From the NCBI GenBank assembly GCA_019188255.1, contig JAETXT010000008.1:1302001-1366000 (forward strand): 64,000 bases of DNA. Reading direction: 5' to 3'. Both the position numbers and the translations under genes were made by a program. This stretch comes from Verticillium longisporum. Its lineage: Eukaryota > Ascomycota > Sordariomycetes > Glomerellales > Plectosphaerellaceae. Below, one piece after another: positions 1 to 12,500 of the stretch. The notes below the pieces were generated by a model. It saw only the letters and a list, made by a program, of their open reading frames with translations, had not been told where the DNA came from and did not search any database. How positions within the stretch are numbered: position 1 is the first letter of the stretch; the number at the start of each line of letters is the position of its first letter.

Positions 1-2350
1 ATAAAGGCTTTAATAGCCTTTATATTAAGCTTAATAATTAATAAATAGGGAATAGGGGCTAGAATAAGATTTAGAATAGGAAACTCTATATTTATAATAG
101 AGGAGATTATTATCTTAATATTAATTAAGAGAATTATATTCTATATTATCTTAATAGATATTCTATTCTTACTTTATATTAAGGATAGAGACGATCTTAG
201 AATTTATTTAGATAATATATATAATAAGCTAATAAAGCGTATTAAGGAGATCTAGGAATATATACCTATCTTCTATAAATAGAGCTATTTATAGTTCTTC
301 TTAGATATAAAAACCTATATTAATTCTAAGATTATATATATAATAAGGATAGAGAGTAATAGAATAGTATTTCTAATAGAAATAGAGTTCTAATATATTT
401 ATAAATAATTCAATTACCTATCTATAGAGAAGCTATAGAATCTATTTTAGAAAGTAGATTATAATATAAATCGGGATACTCTAGAGCTAATAAACCGCTT
501 CTATTACTATTATTAGATTAAAGGGAAATCTCTATAATATTTTAAGTTTATTTTAAAGTTAAATATCGACTTTAATTACGAGATTTTAATCGATATTATA
601 TATTTAAATAGAAAGCTTATTCTTTATATAATTAATATAAATATAGGATTCTAATCTATAACTTTTATTCCTAATTTTATAGTTTATATAATATAAGAAG
701 CCCTTAAGAAGTATTAATTAGATATATATCTTAAGCTTCTAAATATTATAATTATTAATACTAGAACGAACTTTACTTCTATAGAATTTAAAGTAGAAGT
801 ATACCTCCTAGGTATAACCTACTATTAGATCCCTATAGAGGCCTATTAATTAATCGGTAAAGTTAAAAGCTATTATAAGCCGATATATAGAGTATATAAG
901 ATCTTAAAAGTAGAATCTCGTAATATAAGCTTAGAATCGCTATTTTAAGGAGCTATAAAGGTAGTAAACGATATTATTAAGCTTAATAAACTAATACTTA
1001 TATTATTTATATTTAAAGTAATACTTAGGATTATTATTAATTTAGCGCTTATTATAATCTAAGTATAGTATGCTAAAGCGGTTAATAAAACGATAATAGA
1101 GCTTTAGCGAATAATTGCTAAATAGAAGGTTAATAATACTCTTAATACCTATAATAGATTAAATACTAAATAGTTACTATTAAGATCGCTAGAGCTAGGA
1201 AGCGATATTCTTATATTCTAAGAATAGGAGAAATAGATTAATCCTTATAAGGTTATATCGGTTTCTAATATAATAGTTATAGTGGATATAGTTAATAGCT
1301 TAATAGAGCTTCGAGGAATATATATTAAGCTATATAATAGGTTACTAGATTAAGAGATTAAGGAGATAATAATAGTCCGAACTCTAGAGACCCTAGAACT
1401 ATTTAAATATTTAAAGCTAATTCTATTATAACGATATAAGAGACCTAGGAAGTTAATAAATACTATAAATCTATTATAGATAGCTTTTATAGATTATAAG
1501 AAGAATATAATTAGGACTTTATAGATCGAGGGCTAATTTATTATTAAAAGAGAATAATAGGATTATAATCTAGCTATTAAACTATATAATAAAGGTAGAA
1601 TAATAACCCTTAGGAAGCTATTTAAATAGTCTAATTAGGAGGAAATCGACTTATTCCTAATAGCTAGAATAATCGTATTAATTAGGAGATCTATATTTCC
1701 TAGTATTAAGATCTTTAGATATTAGCTTATAAGAGAAGTAAAAGGCCTCCCTTAAGCTCTATATAAGAAGTTAAGATTAATAGTTTAAGGATATAATAAT
1801 TAGGAGAAGATAACCCTATTAATATAATCGCCTATAATTATATATTATAATTAACGATTAATCCTAATAATTACCTTAATACTATAATAATATAGCTATT
1901 AATTAATATTCTATAATATTAATTAAGCCTATACTTAGAGCGCTAAAGATCTATTATATAACGTTCTCTATTAAGAGGGCTTTACTACTTATATAAACCC
2001 TAATTTATTACTTTAGCTATACCTAAGAGCTCTAAATAGATAGAGTAGGTAATATAAGACTTATAATAATTATTAATACTATCTTTCTAAATTACTACTA
2101 CCTATATAAATTAGAGATATTTATCTAATTTACCGATTACGTAAGCTATAAACTACGTACTCCTAAGAGCTATAAATCCTAGCCCTAGTAATTACTATAT
2201 CGGTAAATCCCATATAGTAATTATTGCCCTAAGTAATTCCCTAATATTAGTTTAATACTAGCTCTCTTTTCTTTATAGATAGGATTACTATAGAACTAAT
2301 ATTAGAAGCTATTACCTAGGTTAATAGCTACTCTAATATACTTATAATTC
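1..2350 (+). mobile_element. RIP-degraded Copia-like retrotransposon pol relic
   Basis: Very AT-rich DNA almost free of CA and TG dinucleotides, full of TAA/TAG. Conceptual reading of the plus strand with stops allowed gives a Ty1/Copia-style order. A zone with integrase-to-reverse-transcriptase linker character lies around 900-1600. Around 1700-2000 it resembles the Copia RT start, with readable pieces such as REVKGLP, LYKK and QAYTQSAKDLLYNVL-like text once TAA/TAG are taken as mutated CAA/CAG. No open frame survives and the 5' end lies outside the window. Assignment to Copia rests on these short blocks only. Confidence 0.6.
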
Positions 2351-3780
2351 TCTATTCTCTAGTATATTAGATCCCTAATCTATAAAATAATAAATAAATA
2401 AATAAATAAATAATAATAGGAGAATAATAGATAGAATAAGGAAAACGTAGCTTAATACTACTATTCCTATAAGTACTAGATCCCTTAGTCCCTAGCTCTA
2501 CGGATTAGCTAAACTAGCTACTAAATAGCTCTCTAAGGAAACGAATTAAATTATAATTAAATAATAGGAATAGGTATTTAAACCCTTTAATAAAGGAAAT
2601 AAATAGTAATTAAATAGTATAATAGCTAATTAATTAATGCTCTTATAATAACTAGATATAGGCTCTTAAAGTCTCTAAATCGCTAATATACTAATAGAGT
2701 GTAGAAGAATAATTATTATTACTCCTTTATTAGCTTTTCGATAGGAATAATAGAATTAAACTACTATCGATAGGAATAATAGAATTAAACCGCTTAAATA
2801 GAATTAATAGATCCTATTAAATTAATTTAGTAAATACTATACTCTATAGATCTATATATCTAGTTAGTAAATTATAGTAATTCTATTCCTTTTACTTTTC
2901 CTCTTCCCTATAACGATTCTTTATTTTTAAGATTAATTAGCTTAATCTATTATTTTAAAGCTCTAACGATTAGTAAATCCCCCTTTTTACTATTCTCTCT
3001 CTCTCTCTCTTTCTCTTATTCTTAGCCTCGATAATACCGCTTAAGCGCTAAGCCCCTTATAATAACTAAGGAAGCAGGGTAGCTGCGAATTAACGACCCC
3101 GCGATCGGGAGATACGATAAGATAAGAAGTAGACTTACTAAGTAGAGTACGTAATAGCTTACCTAGATATAATAGTAAGCTGTTAGCTTACTAGGGATAT
3201 AATAGTAAGCTAGGGGCTAGCTTATAAGATAATATACTATAATCCTAATATTATAGATTATTAACGACTCATAAGTAAGCTATCTAATATAAGCTTACTA
3301 CTTAATAATAAAGATAGGATAAATAGGTATATAAGGATAGGCATTCTATACTTATAGATATATTCTTTCTTATAATAGTAATTAATCTAAGCTTTATTTT
3401 ATATTTATTATAATAAGTACGTAATGCCTTATAATACTATATCGTCTTAGAATTATAACCTAAGCTTCTATTAATAGTAACCCTAACCCTCTAATAGTAT
3501 TCCCCTCTTTAGAAGCTATTAGGTCGTAATATTTTAATTACTCTTATTTAGTAGGTTTACTTTATAATACTAAGTAATACTTATTATAGGAATAATATCT
3601 ATTAATAATATTAGTAATAGCGCTAGTAACTTAGCTACTATAATCTAAGAACTTCGTTTAGAGAATAAATAGCTCTAGGCCTCGATATAATAGCTTTAGG
3701 GAGGGTTAAATATAAAAGCCCTTCCCCTTTAACTATTTAATAGAAACCCTAGGGCACTTTAATCTTTTATTACCTAAGTA
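2350..3780. other. AT-rich non-coding spacer, possible LTR/5' leader of Gypsy relic A
   Basis: No coding pattern seen. It holds a TAAA microsatellite at 2391-2413 and a CT-rich run near 2996-3012. A short less-mutated patch around 3070-3110 keeps a few CA/TG dinucleotides. It lies between the Copia relic and the gag-like zone of Gypsy relic A, so it may include that element's LTR, but I did not find a matching second LTR. Confidence 0.4.
2391..2413. repeat. TAAA microsatellite
   Basis: About five to six tandem TAAA units inside RIP-affected DNA. Confidence 0.85.
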
Positions 3781-6700
3781 CGCTAGTACTATAAAGCTAA
3801 TAAGAACTAGCTTAAGTACTAGAGCGAGAAAGTTATTAATGCCTCCTCTTATCTTGAAGGGGATATTTTATATTAATTCGAACCCTTTATTCGAGACTAT
3901 TCTATTTATATTAAGAAAGAAGATATAAAGAAAGCTACTTAGGACGTTTATATTAATATAAATATTTTCGAGGAGGCTATTAAAGGAGTATTTAGAGATA
4001 TAGACGAAGAACGATAAAATAAATAAAAGATCCTTAAGCTTAAATAAGTAGGATTAACTATTAAATATATTATAGAGTTTCGATTCTTAGCTACTTAATT
4101 AGATTAAATAGAGTCTACTCTTATAGCCTATTTCTATAAAGGATTTAAGGACGTTATTAAGGACGATTTTATCTAGGAAGATAGGCCCGAGACCTTTATT
4201 AAATATATCGCTATAGCTATTAAAATCGATAATCGTTAATATAAATATAGAATAGAGAAGGGACGAAAGCCTATTATAGGACTATAGAACCCTTATATCC
4301 TTTATTATCGATCTAATTAAGGATATAAGTATTAATATAATAAGCTCTATATTAGTATAGCTTAGAAGTAGATTATTTATATAGGTCCTATAGAACTTAA
4401 TAATATTTATTATAGTAAACCTAAGGACTTTAAGGATATTAAATATTATAATTATAGAAAGGATAAATATATAGCCCGAGAATACTATTAGCCTAAGAAG
4501 CCTTAGAAGCTAGTTAATAAGTAATAGCTTAATTATACTTAGTATTAAGATTATATTAATACTAATTAGACTTTCTATTATTAGGATAGCTATCTTATAT
4601 ATAAGGATAATAAGGAGTAGAATAGATAATTCCCTAGGGCGCCTATAGAGTAATAAACCCTAGCTATAATAATAACTATAAAGAAAGATAAATATATCTA
4701 GAAATAAGCTTAATAGGTAATACCCGCGACCTAGGAAATCGATATAGATAAAGAAAGAGCTTATAAATATATTTACTTAGAACTATAATCGGCTCCCTAT
4801 ATAGGATTAATAAACGATATAGAATAGGATAAATATATTTACGCTAACGAAGAAGAATCTCTACTTAAATAGATCTAGTTTTATATATCTATATAAATAT
4901 ATAAAGTTAATAATATTAATTAGGATTACGACCCCTTAATACCTTAGAACGAACTTATCTATTATAGGACTAAGCTATAGAAGGCTAGCGCCCGAAAGTA
5001 AGAAAGTATTAAAGAAAATATACGATTTATAATAGGAGATTATTTAATACTCTATTATATTTATAAATAATATTATTAATTATTCTAGCCCGAATATATC
5101 TACGACGATTACGAATACTATTTTAAAGAGAAAGCTATATATTAGTTTCTCCTATATAATTACTAAATCGAGCTATAAATAATAATAGAATTCGAATAAG
5201 AGAATCGTAAATAGATCCTATATATAGATAAATATAGTTAAGGCTAGTTTATTTCTAATTAGACCCTATTTATTATAATAAATACTATTAAGATAATACT
5301 AAATAGGAAAATTACGATAACGATATATATATAAAGTACTATATTATTAAAGTTAAAGACTAGAGACTCTATTATATAAAGGACGTTAGGAAGCTACTCT
5401 TGTATATTTATTATAAAGGCGATAATAGGGACGAAAACTTAAATAGATTATCTATAATATAGCCGCTTACTATACTACCCCCTTTAGGAAAAAGTAAGTA
5501 TCGGTCGAATAGGGATAACGACCGATAAAGGAAGTAAGAGTAATCTACTTAGTTAAATGAATCTATAGTATGAACTATTTCTATATAAGAATAAATATAG
5601 GAGGACGGTAAGTAAGTACGCTATTAGATAATAGCGCTTAGGGTAATTATATAAGCCCTAAATATATTAATAAGAATAAGATTATATAGAAATATAAGGA
5701 GGAACCCTATTAATTTAATATAGTAGAAGGATAAGCGGTCTTATATAGAGGAGGGATCGTAAATATAGAGATTACGCCCCTCTAAGTATTTATCTCTCAC
5801 TATTAAAGTTATATAATCTTTAATATTATTAATATAAGAGAAAAATAAATTATCCTAAATATCCTATAGCTTAGATAATAGAACCCTTAGATTAATTAAA
5901 TAGCTAGCTACGTTTAATAGAGTACGTTAGCCCTTAAGGAAAGACCTATAAGCGGTCTCTTAAGCGACCTTTAATTAGCCTTTACGAATAGGGATAATTT
6001 AGAGGAGATAACCCTAGAGGAGCCTATAATAGAATAGTAAGAAAGACTATAGAATATATTTAAGGAATACTAGAAATACGAAAAGATCTTTAAGGAAGAA
6101 GTCGATATAGTATTACCTAAGTATATATACTACGATTACGAAATCCTAATTAAGGAAAGGGAGAGCCCTCGATTTAATAAGATCTATAGATTAAATCCTT
6201 AATAAATAGATATTCTTAATAAGTATTTTAAGGAGAACTTTAGAAAAGGATATACCCGATTATCGATATCCTTAATAAGATACCCGATCTTCTTTATATT
6301 AAAGAAGAATAATAAGGAAAGATTATATATCGATTATAGATAATTAAACGATATTACTATTAAGAATTACTATTTATTATTTCTAATATCGGAATTTAGG
6401 GATATATTAATAGGAGCTAATTAGTTTATAATACTTAATCTTAAAGGAGTATATAACTTTATCTATATTAAGGATAAAGAAGAATAGAAAATAGTATTCT
6501 AAATACGATAAGGATACTATAAATACTTAATTATACTATTCGGATTAACTAATACCCCTATAACCTTCTAAAATATAATTAATAATGTATTACGAGAATT
6601 CCTAGATATCTTTATAATAATATACTTTAATAATATTCTAATCTTCTTAAAGACGATAGAAGAATATAAAGGATACGTTTATTAAATCCTTATATAACTA

Positions 6701-7642
6701 TATTAATATAAGCTATTAATAGAACCTAAAAAGGCTAAGTTCTATATATAAGAAGTAGATTTCCTTAAATATATAATTACTTTAAGAGAAATTAGGATAG
6801 AAAAATCTAAAATAGTAGCTATTAAGGAATAGCTTATATTAAAGAACGTTAAGGATATTAAAATATTCCTTAGTTTTATTAACTTCTATTAACGATTCCT
6901 AAAAGGATATAATAAAACTATTAACCCTTTAATAAGCTTTATAGTTAAGGAAATAAAGTTTATATAGAATAAACCCTAAGAAAAAGCATTTCGCTAGATT
7001 ATCGATATTATCCTTAATAAGCTAGTCCTCCGAATAATAGACTTTAAAAAACCTATAGAAATCGAAATAAATACCTCCGACTTCGCTATTAAAGGATAAT
7101 TAGGATAGAAGGACGATTAAGGATATTTATATTTAATAGCTTTCTTTTTAAAGAAACTATATAGATTAGAGCTTAATTACTAAATTTATAATAAAGAATT
7201 TATAGTAATTATCGAAGTATTTAAAGAATAAAGAATATACTTCTCTAGAATACGATATAAAGTTAAGGTCTATATTAATTATAAGAATCTTATATATTTT
7301 ATAATAAATAAAGATCTTAATAAATACTAAATTAGATAAATAGAATTCCTCTCGGAATTTAATTTTATTATTATTTATTATAAAGGATCTAAGAATAATA
7401 GGGTAGATATTCTAAATAGATATTTAGATTATAAATAGAATACGCCCCTTAATATTAATACTATCTTAGCGAAAGATAAAAAAGGGAATCTTATTCCCTA
7501 GTATTATATACTAGTAGTTACTATTTATATAATACTTATTAGATTATTTATAGAAGTATTAGAACTAATTTAATAAGTCTATAAAGCTAAAGCCTATAAA
7601 TATTAAAGAGTAGCGAAGATATTCGCTTAATTTAGAAAATAT
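3780..7642 (+). mobile_element. RIP-degraded Ty3/Gypsy relic A (gag-protease-RT-RNase H)
   Basis: Plus-strand reading with stops ignored gives a Gypsy gag around 3850-4520. It includes a zinc-knuckle remnant near 4440-4490 where the cysteines have become tyrosines. The RT core lies about 6200-6900, with recognisable GYYKYLIILFGLTNTP-like and IIYFNNILIFLK-like blocks (the catalytic YxDD reads YFNN after G-to-A change). RNase H-like text follows at about 7030-7480. Stops sit where CAA, CAG or TGG would be expected, the hallmark of RIP. The relic stops abruptly at a TA next to the DNA transposon at 7645. Confidence 0.8.
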
Positions 7643-7644
7643 TA

Positions 7645-7694
7645 ACGTAATCCACAAGCGAGTGGTTCACCCAAGCGAGTGGTTCACTTCGCCC
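7645..7694. repeat. Left terminal inverted repeat, transposon copy 1
   Basis: About 50 bp, matching the reverse complement of 9455-9504 at 48 of 50 positions. It contains a 15-bp motif beginning AAGCGAGTGG twice, offset by 17 bp (TIR positions 12-26 and 29-43). Confidence 0.9.
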
Positions 7695-7742
7695 GGGCCC
7701 ACGACCTACACCTGAATTCTACAGATTCCACCTCCGCCCGCG

Positions 7743-9397
7743 ATGGAGACTCTTTCAAAAGAAGGTCAATTATTCCTTGCTATCCAAGCTATGGACAATG
7801 ACCCGAACCTAAGCGCCCGGAGTGCTGCGAGGATCTACACCGTCCCCTTAACGACGCTCCTCCGACGCCAGAAGGGCAAACCCTCCCGACGCGAAAGCCC
7901 GCCCAATTCTGCCAAATTAACAGTACTAGAAGAGAAAACTATTGTCGAATATATCCTTGACCTAGATGCGCGATCTTACCCTCCCCGGTTGGGTGAGGTC
8001 GGAGATATGGCGAATCGCCTGCTTGCCGACCGTGACGCGCCACGCGTCGGGAAGAACTGGGCCGCAAACTTCGTCAAACGGCAACCAGAGCTCCGGACGC
8101 GTTTCTTTCGCAAGTACGACTACAAGAGGGCCCAATGCGAAGATCCGGACGCGATAAACGCGTGGTTCCGCCTCGTGCATAACATGATCGCCAAGTACGG
8201 CATCCAAGAGGCTGACATGTACAACTTTGACGAGACCGGCTTCCAGATGGGCGTTATCGCCAACGGAATGGTCGTGACCAGTTCGGAAAGACGGTCCAAT
8301 GTGAAGATGAGGCAGCCAGGCAACCGGGAATGGGTTACGGTGATCCAGGGCGTTGGCGCGTTGGGTTTCTCCGTCCCGCCGTTCATCGTGGTTTCGGGCA
8401 AGTACCACCTCTCGAGCTGGTACCAGGACGACGCGATTTCTCGCGACTGGAGAATCGCAACATCTCCAAACGGCTGGACGACGAATGATATTGGTCTGGA
8501 ATGGATTCGGCATTTTGACAGGCATACAAAGTCCCGTACTTCGGGCGGTTATCGCCTACTGATCCTGGATGGCCACGAAAGTCACCACTCGGTCGACTTC
8601 GAACTCTACTGCAAGGAGAACAACATCATCACACTCTGTATGCCTCCTCATTCGTCACATCTACTCCAGCCTCTCGATGTTGGGTGTTTTGGCCCACTAA
8701 AGAAAGCATACGGTCGGCAAATCGAGGATAGGATGAGGGCGGGTACAACGCACATCAGCAAAGAGGACTTCTTCCCGGCGTTTTCGGCTGCATTTCAGCA
8801 AGCAATGACAGAAAAAACATCCAGGGAGGCTTTCGAGGAGCGGGGCTTGTCCCCCATAACCCGGAAACAGTCCTGTCAAAGCTGGATGTGAGGTTGAGGA
8901 CGACGACGCCTCCGGGGACGTCCCACGGGGAGCGTGATTCTTGGGTCTCTAAGACGCCCACTAACCTGCTCGAGGCAGGTTCCCAGACTGACTTCATCAA
9001 AGGGCGAATCTCACGCCACCAGGGAAGCTCCCCAACGTCAATTTTAGATGCTGTTGACTATCTTGCGAAGGGGACGCGGGGTGTTATGCACCAGATCGCT
9101 CTTTTGAAGTCAGAGGTTATGATCCTTCGAGAGGAAAATGCTACACTAAGCCGACGCCGGAGGGCCAAAAAGCTACGTCTCCGGGAAGGAGGAAGCATGG
9201 CTGTAGGCGAGGGACAGGACAAGATTGCTCAGAAGGAAGTAGATATCCAGATAAAAGAGGAAACGCTGCAGAACCCGGGTCCCGCGTCGTGGTCCCAGCC
9301 GAAGAAACGATGCTGTAGCGTATGCGGGAAGACCGGCCACAACGCGAGAACTTGTCAGGTAGCTATCTCATCGTCTGCAAAAGACGAGGAGGAGTGA
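7743..9397 (+). pseudogene. pogo/Fot transposase with one frameshift (copy 1)
   Basis: DDE transposase that would cut and paste the element through its TIRs. The N-terminal ~115 residues look like the psq and CENP-B/Tc5-type helix-turn-helix DNA-binding region (MANRLL, VGKNW, FVKRQPEL). The catalytic triad is D163 (NFDETGF), D276 (LILDGHESHHS) and D312 (LLQPLDVGCFGPLK), a DD35D spacing typical of pogo/Fot. The C-terminus has a coiled-coil-like stretch and a CCHC knuckle (CSVCGKTGHNARTC). The frame breaks at the C-run near 8847-8855: five Cs where six would keep the frame, so the first frame stops at 8891 and the rest continues in another frame from about 8850. With one base restored the length would be 551 aa. 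The frameshift may be real or a consensus error. Confidence 0.9.
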
Positions 9398-9454
9398 TTT
9401 TAATTGATTTACGGCGTTTGGGTTGAGGTTTTCCTCGGAATGTTTGTCGGGTCG

Positions 9455-9504
9455 GGGTGAAGTGAACCACTCGCATGGGTGAACCACTCGCTTGTGGATT
9501 ACGT
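9455..9504. repeat. Right terminal inverted repeat, transposon copy 1
   Basis: Inverse of 7645-7694 with two mismatches. It carries the same pair of 17-bp-offset direct repeats. Confidence 0.9.
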
Positions 9505-12500
9505 TAAATATAATAATTAATATAATAATTAATTATATAGTATTAATAGGTTTCGCTTAATCGGTTTAGTTTAGTTTATATATTTTATAGTTTATAATAT
9601 ACTTCTTAATTAGTTATTAGAATTATAATATAGTAAATCTAATTATTATATCTTATTATATTCTTTATTCCCCGAAATAGTTCTTATAATTATATAATTC
9701 TTCTAGAATATCTTCTTAATAGCTCTTTAAGATATATAAATAATATCTTCTATTAATCTCCTTATTATATAGTATTCCCTCTTTAACCTTAAATAGGAGT
9801 TTAATAAAGGAGTCTACGTCCTTAATTTATATAATAATATAATTCTAATATAGGTCTTTATTATATCTCTCGAGAAGCTTTTTATAGAAGTCGTCGTCTA
9901 TATAGACGTTACTATATAGGAAGACCGCCTAGTTATCCTAAATCCTATTTAGTTCGCTTAAGTCCTTTTACTCTATTAGGCGTCCTAGTAGCTATAATAG
10001 TATATTAGCTATAGCGTTTATTTTATTATAGATATATTAATAATCTAATTAGAATTATTTTAAGAATTCTAAGGAGAGTATTAGCTTTATATTTAATTAT
10101 ATTCTATTAGTAATTATTAGAATAGTTTACTTTATAATACCTATTATTATTATATAGTCTATAAGGACGATTATTAATAGCCTCTATATAGATTATATTA
10201 TTATTCTTATCTTATAAATTATTTATATAAAATATATAATTTCTAGCTCTATCGGCTAATATTTAATCTTAATTATATTTAAACCTTTATTAAAATAAAG
10301 GATTAAATGAATTATTTAATAATAGATTATACTTTTTAATAGCTAGGTTTCCTTATCTATAATATAGAAAAATATAATAGAGAAACTATATTCTTTAGAT
10401 ATATCTAGCTAGATAAATAGGATCTTATAAAGGTCCTAGTAGAATAGGATAATATCGGAATATAAAGCGTCTATAATATCTTTAAACGCTATAACTTCTT
10501 CCTTAATAAGGTCGATAATCGTCGTTCTAATATAGAATTTCCTCGCCCTTTTAATATCTTTCCCTTTAATTTTAATTATAGCTAAGAGGGCGGACTTTCG
10601 ATTCTAGAATAGTTCGATCCTATTAGTAAATTAAAGTATAAAATATTAGAGCTAACCGGTTATATTAATCTATTTCTCTAAGCTCTTTAGGTTATTAAGG
10701 GGTATTATTTCTTTTAATACTTTAATATATTTATTTATATTTAATAATCTAAGAATATCGACTTCGAAGTTAAGGAGCTATATAGATAAATACCCGATAA
10801 ACGATTTAAGCGCTAAGAGTAAGATTCCCTTCTAAGAGAAGAAGTATAAAATAATATTTAAATATATTATATACTCGTCCTCTATATCTAAAGTTATTAT
10901 AATATTATTTATAAATATTATTATATATTTATTATAATTATAAAGGAGCTAGTCTATAAATTACTAAATATATATTAATAAACTACGAAAGCTTATTAAT
11001 ATTACTTTTAAATACTCTTATCTTTAATAATTAATAATAATAAACTATTCCTTATATTCCTTTTTTACTAGAAATTAATAGAAGAAGGAATATATATCTA
11101 TTATTATAATATATCGTTTCCCCTATAGTCTTTTAATAATAGACGATTAGAGTAATATTAGATATATATTTAATATAGTAATTTTATTTAGAGCTCGAAG
11201 ATCTACTATTATTCGCCCTTTATATATATTATTAACTATCCTCTAAATAATAAAAACTAAGCTCTTAAATAATATAGGATCTATAATTTATTTAAATCTT
11301 CCTTATTTATAAAAGTTATTAAATATCTAATTTAGAAATTCTCTATCTTCGAAGCTATTAGAGTATACTTTCTAATTAATCTTTTAATTATATTATCTTT
11401 TAATTAATAGGATTTTTAATTCTTAATTATATAATACTTTAATAATTCCTATATTATTCTAAACTTTTAAATACTTTACTATTATCCTAGATATTCTTAC
11501 TATAAAGTAATCGTTATATTTAAAGATCTTAACTCCTTCTAATATTATCTCTATTAATATAATTAAGCTCTTAATAATCCTAAGCTTAGAATTAGTATTT
11601 AAATATCTATTAAATCTTATTCTTAGCTTATCTATACTCTCTTCTTTAACGATTTATTTAATTAGCCTTCTTTCGAGGAAACGTATTACTTTATCTAATA
11701 GAATATAAAGGCTACCCTCTACTTTAAAGGGCCTTAAGCTCCCTATAGGGGCTTTCCTAAATATTATTATAAACTTATCCTTATTATTCTTTATTAGGAT
11801 ATTAGCTAATTTATTTATTAAGAAATATAGATTACTTTCTATTATAAATATAAATAGAAGGCTATAGCTTTTAACTCCTTCGATTTTCTCTTAATAAATA
11901 ATATTTATTCTATTTAACTAGGATATATTATTATCTTCTTAGCTATAAAAGCTTTTTAAGGAACTAGGTTAACTTTAGAATAGATCGAATTAGGAATTTA
12001 GATCCTCTTAGCTATCCCGATTTCGATATAGCTAAAAGAGTTTAGAATATCTACCTAGTTCGGGACTAGCAATTCCTAGCTAAGGAGGAGATTAATATTA
12101 AGGCGCTCTATTATTTATACTCCTATATATAGGCGGGCTATTATAGATTATCCTTTAATAATATTAATTATTTAAATTATAAATATTATTTATTTTAAGG
12201 CCTTTATATTATTAATTCTATTAAATTCTATATTCTAATTTATATTAAAGCTATATTCTAGAATAATATTAAGTACTCTTTTATTAATTATATAATAATT
12301 AGCCTTTAAATTAATATATATATTAAAGTAATTCTCTTTATAATTATTAATAATCTAGATCCTAATATATATAAAATTATACTTTATTTATCCTATTTCT
12401 AGTATTATTTAGGGCTTCTTATTAATTACTTTTATATACTTTAGCTCTAATATCTTCTAGTAAGCTTATTAATATTTAATAATTATATTATTTAATCTAT

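Larger units (their letters stand above)
7645..9504 (+). mobile_element. pogo/Fot-type (Tc1/mariner) DNA transposon, copy 1
   Basis: A complete 1860-bp element of normal base composition in RIP-ravaged DNA. It is flanked by TA on both sides (7643-7644 and 9505-9506), the target duplication of the Tc1/mariner superfamily, and bounded by ~50-bp terminal inverted repeats. One transposase gene fills it, running 7743-9397. The interior has ordinary CA/TG content, so it arrived after the surrounding RIP or escaped it. Its terminal sequence differs from copies 2 and 3, so it belongs to a separate subfamily, although the length is identical to copy 2. Confidence 0.93.
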
